Assembly (NCBI RefSeq): GCF_033568475.1
Contig: NC_133123.1
Span: forward strand, 150,055,753 to 150,119,752
Origin: Henckelia pumila
Lineage: Eukaryota; Streptophyta; Magnoliopsida; Lamiales; Gesneriaceae
Direction: 5' to 3'
Length of the DNA stretch: 64,000 nt
The position numbers and the translations under genes are program-made. Under the pieces are notes generated by a model. It made no database searches, was not told the origin of the DNA, and saw only the letters and a list, made by a program, of their open reading frames with translations. Positions 32,537 to 45,322 of this stretch are shown piece by piece. Numbering within the stretch: position 1 is the stretch's first letter; each line of letters starts with the position of its first letter.

Positions 32537-32871
32537 GACGTAAGTATGACAATGGGTCTTTCGGAGATGTAAGAATTACACTTAAAATTGTAATTTTGCA
32601 TATCATTAGATTTCTGATTTCACTCCTACTTATTTTGCTCAGATAAGTTATTTGATGAACCTGAAAACTTCCACGTGAAATACCAATAATTTCTCATGCA
32701 AGAGTGGGGCCTCCAGCCAACTCCTCTTTTGTTCGCATGCCAAACTCCAAAATTTTCAAGAATCCACTCACCCCCTCTCCCACTTCTTCCATTTTTCCTT
32801 CTGCAAATCCATCTCAATATCTAAATCTGATTAGCATACTGAAAAATCAAACCAAACCAAGTTTCTTGGAA

Positions 32872-34905
32872 ATGGCCTTTTGGCCATCGCCTTTTGTGTT
32901 TCTTGCAATTGTTCTTATTAGTTCTTCTGGCAACAATGTGGCTGGTTATGGTGATGCTAAGCAACTTTTGCCATTGAGAAGGCCTCAACCCGCATGGCGA
33001 GATGATACACAGAGTTTCTTTTCTCGGAAATCAAGTAAGTATATTGATCAAGAAAGAACACGTTGTTCGGATAAGACAACATGGTGTTTCATAGAATGTT
33101 TCTATGAAACACCAAATTTATTCCAGAAAATCTGTTGTCTGTGTTTTGACATTGCTTAGATGCGGGCATTTGCTTTATTCTTAACTTGAAGATTGATTAC
33201 ATACTTTATTCAAGACACCATAAAGCAAACTTCTTTTTCCTTGTTTTGTGAGATAAGATTCAAGTCAATAAGCTTTTCCAATTGTATTAACTTGTTGATT
33301 TGTTTCATATATGAAACACCTTGTTCATATTCTAGTTTTCAGACAAGAACAATGATCGATCTTGGGACGTACCAAAAACCTGATTACTATGGTGACTCAG
33401 TGTATTTTTAAGGCGTAAATTTATGTTTCTTTTTTAAAAAAAAACTAAACAAAAAAATTATAAATGAAATTTGATTTAAATGCCAAAGTGCCAGTAGTTA
33501 CCATGGCTGTGTCTTTTGGTTCAAGAATTGGGCGGCAATAATGATGCTAAAGCCAACTAATATCATAGATATATAGAACATGTGAATCCTGCATAACTAT
33601 GTCTAATTATAGTGGTTCAAACTTAAAATTCCATCATCAGGGACTCAAAATGCTGCTACTGAACTTGAAATGAAGCACATAGACCACTGCTCCAGATCGA
33701 TATGGGAATTGGACCAAAGGCTCGAAAAATGCCTAGTTGCAGACGATGTTCGAGTCAAGTCTATACAAACACACATAAAGAGTATACTTTATAGCCAAAC
33801 AGAATCCCCGAAAACTCAGATTCCTCTTACCTCAGGTGTGAAATTACAGACACTAAACTATGTTGTCACGGTAACTTTAGGAGGCCGGAATGTTACAATG
33901 ATTGTTGATACTGGAAGTGAGCTGACGTGGGTTCAATGCTTACCTTGCAAATTGTGTTACACTCAACCGGAACCTCTCTTCAACCCTGTGATATCTCCTT
34001 CGTATCAATCAGTTCTCTGCAATTCACAAGCCTGCAATACTCTACAGTTGGCTACAGGCAACTCAGGAATGTGTGGGAATAATGCAGAAACTTGCAACTA
34101 TTTTGTCACATATGGAGACGGATCCTACACTCATGGGGAGCTGGGTCGGGACCGTTTACTTCTTGGATCAACCCAGGTTGATAGCTTTGTGTTTGGATGT
34201 GGTCGGAACAATAAGGGCCTGTTTGGAGCAGCTTCGGGATTGATTGGATTGGGAAGGAGCGATCTTTCATTGGTTTCTCAGACTTCTGATTTGTTTGGAG
34301 GAGTTTTCTCCTATTGCTTGCCTGATACTGATGCTGCAACTTCAGGTTCACTAATACTAGGAGATGATTCCTCGGTTTACAAGAATTTTACACCAGTCTC
34401 TTACACAAGATTGATGATGAATCCATTTCTTAACAGCTTCTACATTCTGAACTTGACTGGAACAAGTATTGGTGGGGTCAGTTTAGAGTCTCCAGGTTTC
34501 GGAACAAGTGGGATTTTTATCGATTCGGGAACGGTTATAACAAGGTTTCCTCCATCGATATATCAAGCTATTAAGTTCGAGTTCTTGGAACAGTTTTCAG
34601 GGTATCCTCCAGCCCCAAGTTTTTCAATCTTAGATACCTGCTTCAATCTTTCAGCATATGAAGAAGTGAACATTCCTACACTTAAAATGATATTTGAGGG
34701 CGATTCTGAGATGACTGTGGATGTTAGTGGGATGTTCTATTTTGTCAAAAGGGATGCATCTCAGGTATGTTTGGCTCTTGCTAGCCTTGCATATGAAAGT
34801 GAGATTGGCATTATTGGAAATTATCAGCAGAGAAATACAAGGGTTATATATGATACTAAGCAGATGAAACTTGGATTTGCAAGGGAGCTTTGTAGTTACA
34901 GTTAG
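32872..34905 (+). CDS. Nepenthesin-type (A1) aspartic protease, secreted (475 aa, 2 exons)
   Basis: Exon 1 is 32872-33034 and exon 2 is 33641-34905, with a 606-bp GTAAGT...CATCAG intron. The phases close. The start chosen is ATG 32872 because MAFWPSPFVFLAIVLISSS is a signal peptide; an upstream in-frame ATG at 32704 would mask it. The prosegment is residues about 25-120. Catalytic motifs are VDTGSELTW (Asp near residue 144) and IDSGTVITRF (second Asp near 349). A Cys-rich nepenthesin insert (CLPCKLCYTQ...CNSQAC...CGNNAETC) follows the first motif, and YGDGSY forms the flap. Similarity is to the At5g10770-like clade, from memory. It is predicted to enter the secretory pathway; the substrate is unknown. 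The Ty3/gypsy element 2 begins 281 bp after the stop. Confidence 0.9.
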
Positions 34906-35186
34906 TTCAATTGGATCGAACGTATAATTTTGTGATATCTTCTTTTACATTAGACTGAATGCACGTTAACAGGACAATAGTGCATACATTTTCTTCCACA
35001 AAAGCTCAAGGGCTTAAAAAAGATTAGGACCAAAAGAGTTGTCTTATTAGTTTGATTCTGCATATAAACTCGTATTTTGTAATGTGGGTTGATATAAAAT
35101 ATATGAACACCACTTGTTTTTTGATTTCTGTCAGTGTTCAAGCAGTAAATATACTTTAAGAGACTCATGTGTTCCTTGTATATATA

Positions 35187-37830
35187 TGTAACACCCGGTA
35201 TTTTTAATACGTAAATCCGCATGCATAATTAGGAAATTTATTTATTTAAAATTTTAGATTTATGGGTTAAATAATTATGTGAATTATTTGTGCATGATTT
35301 AAGTTATTTTTAAGCATTTAACCCATAATTAGTGATTTTTATGAATTATTGGTATTTGAATTATTTTATCGCGTAGACGAGACCGTGGACGGACGAGATG
35401 ACAACTTTCTACCCAAATTTTTTTATGAGTCTTTTTAGAGCCCAAAAATATTATTTTGAGTTTTATTTCCTCAAAATTATCAGTATTTAATTATATATAA
35501 TTTTAGGAGTTCATTTTTACTATCTTTAAAATTTCCTTAATTATATATTTCGGGATTTTATTAAAGTTATCAGATTTTAAATATTATTTAGAGTTTTTTA
35601 AGTTATATATATTGTATATTTAAAACCCTTATTAATATTTTAATTATCCTAAACCTTATTTTATTCAAATTACCCTAATTCTACCCCCAAACCTCACGTC
35701 TCCAAGCATCAGCCGCCACCCCCATTCCTTGTTCTTCATCTTCTTCATCAGATAGCAATCTCCAAGGGTTCCATAGCCGAGATTTCTTCGAAGCTTCGAG
35801 TTGTTCATCGTCCCGTCGTCCCGGAATCGTCCCCTTCGCCTTTTTCTCTTCAAACATCGGTGAAAGGCATGGTTTTTCTTCTACTTTTTCACGCAAATCA
35901 GTTTATATCATGTATGTTGGGTGTAGCATCGATTTTTCTTCAAATTTTCAGACTAAGGATCGGTTTTGTTGTTTGAAGCTTGTGTATGCGGTTGTTCATT
36001 CATCTCACGATTTTTCCTTGACATGGCTTGTTCTAGCTGCTGGTTATGGTTGGTACGAGGTCTAAGGTGGGTCTAGGCTCGAGTGGCTCGAGTGGCTCGA
36101 GCCAAACGAGCCCAAAAATCAACCATGGACGTTCGGCTCCCATGGATGCGCAGTCTAGGGTTTGGGGAAAAGTGGTTCGGCCTCTATGCGTGGGGCTGCA
36201 TGGGGTCAGGGCCTGGGTCAGGTTAGGACCGCCCAGACGTGGGCTACGTCTGGGCGGCGGAGCTCCGGCCAGGGGCGGCCGGAGCAGGGCGGCAACAGCC
36301 CTAGAAGGGCTGCTGCTCGCGGCCGAGCAGATTAGGGGAAAGGGGCGTCGGGTTGTGAGGGTTTGGGGGATCCGGGTCGGGTTCAATAAGTCATGGGTCA
36401 AGTCTAGTGGGTCCGGGTCTGGGTCCGGGTTAAGTTAGTCAGGCTCGGGTATTTTATTTTTAAGTTAATTATTAAGTTTAGGTGTTTAATGGGCCTAATT
36501 AAATCCCAAAATTTAATTGGGTTCCATTTAAATTCTTTTGGGTTGAATTTATTTGTTATTGGGCTTATTTAAATTTAATTAAGTTAGTCCAATAATTTTT
36601 ATGGGCTTGGGGGCCCATGGAAGTTATTGGGCCAGTCTTTGGGCCTTTGGGTCCATTGGGCCGGAATAGAATGATATTGGGCCAGGATTGTTTTAATGGG
36701 CTTTAATTAATTATTTGGGCTTATAATAATTAATTATTGGGCTTAAGTATGTTAATGGGCCAGTCTCAGGATTAATGGGTCAGATTTAAGAAAATGGGCT
36801 TGAGTGTTAGGGCCAGCAGTTCAGCACAAACCATGAGAAATTGCATGTGTCCTAAATATATATTTAATTATTTTATGCATGAATGTTATTTTAGTATTTA
36901 TATGTTAGTATAAAAATTAAATTAAATATATATGAAGGACACACATTTTATTTAAGTACATGCATTCATGAAATAATTTTTATGCATGATTTAATGTTTA
37001 AAGTTGAGCAAAAGAAAAATAATTTTTATGTTGGAAGTTGAAGTAGTATGACAATTTGAGGGGGATTCATCCCCATATGTGAACTATTGAAGGGCAGTTT
37101 ACTGCCAATTTAAGAGGTGATTCGTCACCGCCACGTACGTTGGTTTCCACGCTGATCAGTATTTAATGTATGATTTAAGGTTACACTATGGATACAACCA
37201 TGCGATGTTAGAAAATAATTTGCTCAAAAATGTCTATGTATTATGTATGATTATGATATTTAAGTTAATTTAGGTTATGTTATGTCATGATATTTTTAAG
37301 CATGCTCATTCATGTATATGTATGTATTAGTATTAAAGTGATTTAAATTATTTTAAACCCTTGTTATGTTAGCATGTTGGGCCTCTAGGCTCACTACACT
37401 AGTATCGTGCAGGTGAGTACGTAGAGGAGGATGTGGTACCCACCGGCGGCGAGGACATATGAGCGGACATGCAGTGACCCCGTGACCGTGATAGTTGTCT
37501 GAGTCTTTATGCATGTTTTGAATATTTTAGCATGTTATACATTTATTTATTTATTTTCAGTGGTTGACAGTATGGGACATTTTACTTAAATATTTTCAGT
37601 GCATGAAATTTTTATTTGTTTTTGCTTATGTCAATATTTTATTAAATGTTTGACTCAGATATTCAATTTATTAAAGGTTGCATTTTTATTTAGTTTATTA
37701 TTTTTAAATCTATTTATTCTGTGCATATATGTATGGGCACGTATGTACATATTTTTACTTAGTAAGTATATAAAAAAAAAAAAAAATTTCCGCATATTTA
37801 TTTATTATTTAGAAAGTTAGGGTCGTTTCA
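35187..37830 (+). repeat. 5' LTR of Ty3/gypsy element 2
   Basis: It is 2644 bp, close to the 3' LTR apart from substitutions and a deletion of roughly 30 bp near 35519 relative to the 3' copy (43000-43025). It holds a GC-rich core with three hairpins (36229-36312). Confidence 0.92.
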
Positions 37831-37832
37831 GT

Positions 37833-37844
37833 TGGTATCAAAGC
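37833..37844 (+). promoter_or_regulatory. Primer binding site of Ty3/gypsy element 2
   Basis: TGGTATCAAAGC two nt after the LTR. It matches the initiator tRNA-Met complement with one difference (A for G). Confidence 0.8.
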
Positions 37845-38016
37845 ACGGTCCTTGGAGGGGTCATTACTGCTATGCGAGCTCAGAAATCCACCCTACCGGT
37901 CTGTAAGTTTTAAGTGTTTATAGCATGATTTACTTTTAAGAATTTAAGTTAGCATTAATGTTAAAACACTTAGTTATGCATGGCGATTTACGTAAAAAAA
38001 TATGTGATGGTGCAGA

Positions 38017-41000
38017 ATGCCTCCGAGACCGATGAACAGACGTGGGGAATCTCCACCTCCACCTCCACCTCCGCAGAACCCACTTGCAGCATTGGAGCAG
38101 GCCAATGCTAATATGATGGCAGGGATTACTGCTCTGCTGGAGCAGCAGGCTTCACGTCCTAGGATGTCCCATGAGGAGGACGTAGCTGAGCGGTTCCAGA
38201 AGAAGGGACCCAAGGAGTTCACTGGTACCACCGATCCTTTGGTGGCTGAGGGGTGGATTCGATCTTTGGAGTCCATCTTTGCGTATATGGGAATCACAGA
38301 TGCCGACAGGGTGAACTGTGCGACGTATATGCTGAGGGGAGACGCAGCTCTTTGGTGGGAGGGTGCTGCCAGGGGAGTACACCTTCCTACACTGACGTGG
38401 GCGGAGTTTAGGCGTATCTTCTACGCCAAATATTTCACTGAGGATGTGCGCAGTCGCATGATCCGAGAGTTTATGAGTCTCCGTCAGGGGGACAGATCAG
38501 TGGTGGAGTATGTGAGGCAGTTCGAGAGGGGCTGTCACTTTGTGCCCCTGATTTCAGATAGTCCATCGGAGAAGATGAGGCAGTTTGTGGAGGGCCTGAA
38601 GGCGGATATCAAGCATGACGTACGTATGATGGACGTCGCTACATATGAGGCGGCAGTTAGTAGAGCACTGAGATCAAAGGAGGGTAGGAGAGAGATACAG
38701 CGAGAGCAGCAGGGGAAGAGACAGATTCAGTCCGGGTATCAGCGACCATCTTCGCAGCCTCCTGCGAAGAAGCAGTTTACTGGGCCGTCTAAGGGCCCGA
38801 ATCCGCAGCAGAGGCCACAGCAGTTGAGGGGCGGGGCCCCTAATGCTATAGGTTTTCCTACTTGCCCGAAGTGTCAGAAGATGCATTCGGGACCTTGTCT
38901 GTTGGGAGCAGGAGTTTGTTTCCACTGTAGGGAGCCAGGGCATCAGATAGCTAACTGCCCGAGGAAGAAGAACACTGCTGATAGAGTGTTCGTCATGCAG
39001 GCAGAGGAGGCAGACCCAGACACCTCCTTGATTACTGGTATATCTTACCTCTAGTATTTTATAATTTTTCCTTTGGTTAAGAATTTCGTGTTTCTTGTGG
39101 AATTGTTGTTATTTAGGTTATCTATCTGCATATTAGAATAAGAAGCATGTTTTACTTGTGATTAAAATTAAGGGTTATTAGTGACTCGTTGGGGGAAAGT
39201 TTAGTAGTGGTATGAAATTGTTGGGATTCTTCTGCGTGCAGGGAGAATTCTAGTTGGAGGCAACTCCACGTTTGCGTTGCTAGATTCAGGGGCTACGCAT
39301 TCGTTTATCTCCCTGAAGTTTATCAGACGGATAGGCATCACACCCGAGATTGTTGACAGTGGTTATGATGTCAGTATGCCGTCAGGACAGATTATTACTA
39401 CCTCTAGTGTCATTCGAGGACTGGAGTTGGAGCTTCAGGGACACTCCATTCGAGCAGATGTGGTGGTTTTGCCGTTGAGTGGTTTTGATTTGATTTTGGG
39501 TATGGACTGGTTGACAGTCAATGGAGCTTCGATTGATTTTCGTCGGAGGACAGTGTCAGTGAAACCGTCGGGAGGCGACCCGTTTACTTTTCATGCATCT
39601 CAGAGCAGTGATATTCCTCAGGTGATATCTCTTATTCAGGCGAGGAAATTGTTGAGACGGGGTTGCCAGGGTTTTTTAGCAAGTATTGTCACGGCCTCAG
39701 AACCATCTAGCAGATCATTATCAGAGATAGAGGTGGTTCGTGACTTTCCGGATGTCTTTCCGGAGGATGTTGCAGGAATTCCACCAGTGAGAGATGTGGA
39801 GTTCAGCATCGACTTAGTGCCAGACACCGTGCCTATCTCTAAGGCACCATACAGACTTGCTCCTACCGAGATGAAAGAGTTGAAGGAGCAGATATAGGAA
39901 TTATTAGAGAAAGGCTTTGTTCGTCCTAGCTTTTCTCCATGGGGAGCTCCAGTGTTATTTGTGAAGAAGAAGGATGGCAGTATGAGACTGTGCATCGATT
40001 ATCGAGAGCTCAATAGGGTCACAGTGAAGAATAAGTACCCACTGCCGAGGATAGAGGACTTATTTGATCAGTTGCAAGGAGCTTCGGTGTTCTCCAAGAT
40101 CGACCTGCGATCTGGTTACCATCAGCTGCGAGTTAGAGAGGCAGATGTGTCCAAGACTGCTTTCCGGACACGTTATGGGCATTACGAGTTCTTAGTGATG
40201 CCATTTGGGATGACCAATGCTCCAGCGGTTTTCATGTATCTCATGAATCGAGTCTTTCAGCCGTATCTTGATCAGTTCATCATAGTCTTCATTGATGATA
40301 TCTTGATCTACTCTAGGAGCATTGAGGAGCATAGGCAGCATCTACAAACAGCCTTGCAGACTTTGAGGGAGCATCGTTTGTACGCCAAGTTCAGCAAGTG
40401 CGAGTTTTGGCTCGAGCAGGTGGCATTTCTGGGCCACATTATTTCGAGAGATGGGATTGCAGTGGATCAGTCGAAGGTTGAGGCAGTGCAGAAATGGGGT
40501 ATTCCGAAGAATGCTTCGGAGATTCGCAGTTTTTTGGGTTTGGCAGGATACTATAGGAAGTTCATCAAGGGTTTTTCCTCTATTGCAGTACCCTTGTCTT
40601 CCTTAACCAAGAAGAACGCGAAGTTTATTTGGAGTTCAGACTGTCAGAGGAGCTTCGATCAGCTGAATGAAGCACTCACTACTGCATCGGTGTTAGCGGT
40701 TACAGTACCACACGAGGAGTTAGTGGTGTACACCGATGCGTCTAAGCTAGGTTTAGGCGCAGTACTTATGCAGTGTGGTAAGGTTATTGCTTATGTGTCG
40801 AGGCAGTTGAAGATTCGTGAGCAGAACTACCCAACACATGACTTGGAGTTAGCGGCAGTGGTTTCGCTTTGAAAATCTGGAGGCACTATCTGTATGGCGA
40901 GAAGTGCAAGATTTTCACTGATCATAAGAGCCTCAAGTACTTCTTCACTCAGAAGGAGTTGAACATGAGGCAACGGAGATGGTTGGAGTTGGTGAAGGAT

Positions 41001-42614
41001 TACGACTGTGACATTAGCTACCATCCGGGTAAAGCTAATGTAGTGGCCGATGCTTTGAGTCGGAAGTCGTCAGTGGTATCGTGTTTGTCAGTGCAGTTAC
41101 CACTGCAGAGTGAGATTCAGAGGTTTGATTTGGAGATTTACTCGAGTGGTCATGCACCGAGCTTGTCAGTATTGACGGTTCAGCCGATTCTACGGGATCG
41201 GATCAGAGAGGGACAGCCTACTGATGAGGAGTTGCAGCGTTGGAGACAGAGAGATGAGGCCAAGGGTGGTCTTCTTTATACAGTTGTGGATGGCATTGTT
41301 CAGTACCGCGGTAGGATGTGGGTACCGAACGTAGATCAGTTGAGAGCTGAGATCTTAGCAGAGGCTCACACATCTCCGTACTCCATTCACCCCGGAAGTA
41401 CGAAGATGTACCGAGATTTACAGCTATTGTATTGGTGGCCCGGGATGAAGAGAGACATCGGGAGAGTTGTGTCAGAGTGCTTGACTTGTCAGCAGGTCAA
41501 GGCAGAGCATCAGCGTCCAGCAGGACTTCTTAGACCTCTTCCTATTCCGAAATGGAAATGGGAGAATATTACGATGAACTTCGTGGTTGGCTTACCGAGG
41601 AATGCCAGAGGTTGCACAACGATTTGGGTGATTGTGGATAGACTCACCAAATTAGCTCATTTCTTACCGGTGAGGACTACTTACTCGTTGACACAGTATG
41701 CAGAGCTTTACATCAAGGAGATTGTTAGACTGCATGGCATACCAGTGTCGATAGTATCAGACAGAGATCCGAGATTTACGTCTGCGTTTTGGAAGAGTTT
41801 GCACACTGCATTGGGGACTAGACTTTTGTTCAGTACAGCGTTCCATCCCCAGACAGATGGTCAGTCTGAGAGAGTGATCCGGGTTCTCGAGGATCTACTG
41901 AGAGCTTGTGTCATCGACTTTCAGGGCTCGTGAGAGACTAGACTGTCATTAGTGGAGTTTACCTATAACAACAGTTTTCAGTCGTCTATAGGTATGGCTC
42001 CTTATGCAGCATTGTACGGGAGGAGGTGCAGATCTCCTGTGCATTGGGATGAGGTCGGTGAGAGGATTTTACTTGGTCCTGAGATTGTGCAGCAGACAGC
42101 TGATATTGTGACACAGATTCGGGATCGCATGAGGACTGCTCAGAGTCGTCAGAAGAGTTATGCAGATACTCGACGACGAGATTTGGAGTTTGCTGTAGGT
42201 GACCACGTATTCCTGAAGGTGTCACCTATGAAGGGAGTAGTGCGATTTGGCCGGAGAGGCAAGCTTAATCCGAGATATATAGGGTCATTCGAGATCTTGA
42301 AGAGAGTTGGCACGTTGGCCTACCGTCTAGCTCTACCACCAGGGCTAGCGGCAGTGCACAATGTATTCCATGTATCCATGCTTCGGAGATACATCTCGAA
42401 CCCGTCACATGTGTTGGATTTTGAGCCTCTTCAGTTGACACCGGAGTTAGCATTTGAGGAGAGGCCTATACGGATCTTGGCTAGGGAGGAGCGGAGGCTT
42501 AGGACGCGTGTCATACCGATGGTCAGAGTCCAGTGGCTGAATCACTCGGAGGAGGAAGCTACTTGGGAGACCGAGGCAGATATGAGGACTCGCTACCCGG
42601 AGTTGTTCGGGTAA
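38017..42614 (+). pseudogene. gag-pol of Ty3/gypsy element 2 (intron-containing, decayed)
   Basis: Gag (from ATG 38017) has a Pro-rich start, a retrotransposon gag domain and a zinc knuckle, CFHCREPGHQIANC. A likely intron (39038-39241) joins it in frame to the protease, LLDSGATHSF. Then come RT ([20 protein letters not shown]; catalytic [10 protein letters not shown]), RNase H ([13 protein letters not shown]), integrase ([11 protein letters not shown]...CLTC finger; [31 protein letters not shown]) and a chromodomain-like tail, EEATWETEADM. Lesions: TAG at 39895-39897, a one-base frame change near 40862 in RNase H, and TGA at 41931-41933 in the integrase. This copy cannot encode the full polyprotein. 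Confidence 0.9.
39038..39241 (+). other. Putative intron at the gag-protease junction of element 2
   Basis: Gag reads ...LITG and then hits TAG at 39052-39054. GT at 39038 and AG at 39240-39241 (pyrimidine-rich TTCTTCTGCGTGCAG) remove 204 nt and place RILVGGNSTF in frame, a continuation usual for this element family. The split codon (G plus GG) closes exactly. The unspliced RNA would give Gag alone, and the spliced RNA Gag-Pol. Confidence 0.6.
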
Positions 42615-42645
42615 GTACTTTAATTTCGAGGACGAAATCCAATTT

Positions 42646-42658
42646 AAGGGGGGGAGAA
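42646..42658 (+). promoter_or_regulatory. Polypurine tract of Ty3/gypsy element 2
   Basis: AAGGGGGGGAGAA immediately before the 3' LTR, preceded by the TTTCGAGGACGAAAT motif common before the tract in this clade. Confidence 0.85.
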
Positions 42659-42659
42659 T

Positions 42660-45322
42660 TGTAACACCCGATATTTTTAATACGTAAATCTGCATGCATA
42701 ATTAGGAAATTTATTTATTTAAAATTTTAGATTTATGGGTTAAATAATTATGTGAATTATTTGTGCATGATTTAAGTTATTTTTAAGCATTTAACCCATA
42801 ATTAGTGATTTTTATGAATTATTGGTATTTGAATTATTTTATCGCGTAGACGAGACCGTGGACGGACGAGATGATAACTTTCTACCCAAATTATTTTATG
42901 AGTTTTTTTAGAGCCCAAAAATATTATTTTGAGTTTTATTTCCTCAAAATTATCAGTATTTAATTTTATATAATTTTAGGAGTCCATTTTTATCCAAATT
43001 TAGCCAAAATAATGACTTTTTACTATCTTTAAAATTCCCTTAATTATATATTTCGGGATTTTATTAAAGTTATCAGATTTTAAATATTATTTAGAGTTTT
43101 TTAAGTTATATATATTGTATATTTATAACCCTTATTAATATTTTAATTATCCTAAACCTTATTTTATTCAAATTACCCTAATTCTACCCCCAAACCTCAC
43201 GTCTCCAAGCATCAGCCGCCACCCCCATTCCTTGTTCTTCATCTTCTTCATCAGATAGCAATCTCCAAGGGTTCCATAGCCGAGATTTCTTCGAAGCTTC
43301 GAGTTGTTCATCGTCCCGTCGTCCCGAAATCGTCCCCTTCGCCTTTTTCTCTTCAAACATCAGTGAAAGGCATGGTTTTTCTTCTACTTTTTCACGCAAA
43401 TCATTTTATATCATGTCTGTTGGGTGTAGCATCGATTTTTCTTCAAATTTTCAGACTAAGGATCGGTTTTGTTGTTTGAAGCTTGTGTATGCGGTTGTTC
43501 ATTCATCTCACGATTTTTCCTTGACATGGCTTGTTCTAGCTGCTGGTTATGGTTGGTATGAGGTCTAAGGTGGGTCTAGGCTCGAGTGGCTCGAGCCAAA
43601 CGAGCCCAAAAATCAGCCATGGACGTTCGGCTCCCATGGATGCGCAGTCTAGGGTTTGGGGAAAAGTGGTTCGGCCTCTATGCGTGGGGCTGCATGGGGT
43701 CAGGGCCTGGGTCAGGTTAGGACCGCCCAAACGTGGGCTACGTCTGGGCGGCAGAGCTCCGGCCAGGGGCGGCCGGAGCAGGGCGGCAGCAGCCCTAGAA
43801 GGGCTGCTGCTCGCGGCCGAGCAGATTAGGGGAAAGGGGCGTCGGGTTGTGAGGGTTTGGGGGATCCGGGTCGGGTTCAATAAGTCATGGGTCAAGTCTA
43901 TTGGGTCCGGGTCCGGGTTAAGTTAGTCGGGCTCGGGTATTTTATTTTTAAGTTAATTATTAAGTTTAGGTGTTTAATGGGCCTAATTAAATCCCAAAAT
44001 TTAATTGGGTTCCATTTAAATTCTTTTGGGTTGAATTTATTTGTTATTGGGCTTATTTAAATTTAATTAAGTTAGTCCAATAATTTTTATGGGCTTGGGG
44101 GCCCATGGAAGTTATTGGGCCAGGCTTTGGGCCTTTGGGCCCATTGGGCCGGAATAGAATGTTATTGGGTCAGAATTGTTTTAATGGGCTTTAATTAATT
44201 ATTTGGGCTTAGAATAATTAATTATTGGGCTTAAGTATGTTAATGGGCCAGTCTCAGGATTAATGGGCCAGATTTAAGAAAATGGGCTTGAGTGTTAGGG
44301 CCAGCAGTTCAGCACAAACCATGAGAAATTGCATGTGTCCTAAATATATATTTAATTATTTTATGCATGAATGTTATTTTAGTATTTATATGTTAGTATA
44401 AAAATTAAATTAAATATATATGAAAGACACACATTTTATTTAAGTGCATGCATTCATGAAATAATTTTTATGCATGATATAATGTTTAAAGTTGAGCAAA
44501 AGAAAAATAATTTTTATGTTGGAAGTTGAAGTAGTATGACAATTTGAGGGGGATTCGTCCCCATATGTGAACTATTGAAGGGCAGTTTACTGCCAATTTA
44601 AGAGGTGATTCGTCACCGCCACGTACGTTGGTTTTCACGCTGATCAGTATTTAATGTATGATTTAAGGTTACACTATGGATACAACCATGCGATGTTAGA
44701 AAATAATTTGCTCAAAAATGTCTATGTATTATGTATGATTATGATATTTAAGTTAATTTAGGTTATGTTATGTCATGATATTTTTAAGCATGCTCATTCA
44801 TGTATATGTATGTATTAGTATTAAAGTGATTTAAATTATTTTAAACCCTTGTTATGTTAGCATGTTGGGCCTCTAGGCTCACTACACTGGTATGGTGCAG
44901 GTGAGTACGTAGAGGAGGATGTGGTACCCACCGTCGGCGAGGACATATGAGCGGACATGCAGTGACCCCGTGACCGTGATAGTTGTCTGAGTCTTTATGC
45001 ATGTTTTGAATATTTTAGCATGTTATACATTTATTTATTTATTTATTTTCAGTGGTTGACAGTATGGGACATTTTACTTAAATATTTTCAGTGCATGAAA
45101 TTTTTATTTGTTTTTGCTTATGTCAATATTTTATTAAATGTTTGACTCAGATATTCAATTTATTAAAGGTTGCATTTTTATTTAGTTTATTATTTTTAAA
45201 TCTATTTATTCTGTGCATATATGTATGGGCATGTATGTACATATTTTTAATTAGTAAATATATAAAAAAAAAAAAAAAATTCCGCATATTTATTTATTAT
45301 TTAGAGAGTTAGGGTCGTTTCA
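42660..45322 (+). repeat. 3' LTR of Ty3/gypsy element 2
   Basis: It is 2663 bp with the same ends and order as the 5' LTR. Its GC hairpins are better preserved (GCAGCAGCCCT...AGGGCTGCTGC). Confidence 0.92.

Larger units (their letters stand above)
35187..45322 (+). mobile_element. Ty3/gypsy LTR retrotransposon 2, complete (10.1 kb)
   Basis: LTRs at 35187-37830 and 42660-45322 start TGTAACACC and end GTTTCA, flanked by the 5-bp duplication ATATA (35182-35186 and 45323-45327). Primer site, gag-pol and polypurine tract are all present and in order. The layout matches Del/Tekay-type chromoviruses (gag, zinc knuckle, protease, RT, RNase H, integrase, chromodomain-like tail). It lies between the 3' ends of two convergent host genes, whose coding regions it leaves untouched. 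Confidence 0.93.

Noticed and set aside
32704-32871. Upstream in-frame start for the aspartic protease
   Set aside because: It would add 56 residues ahead of a clear signal peptide; ATG 32872 fits better.
37599-37820. 73-codon frame repeated at 45091-45312
   Set aside because: Lies in the U5 end of both LTRs, is AT-rich and has no homology; a by-product of LTR duplication.
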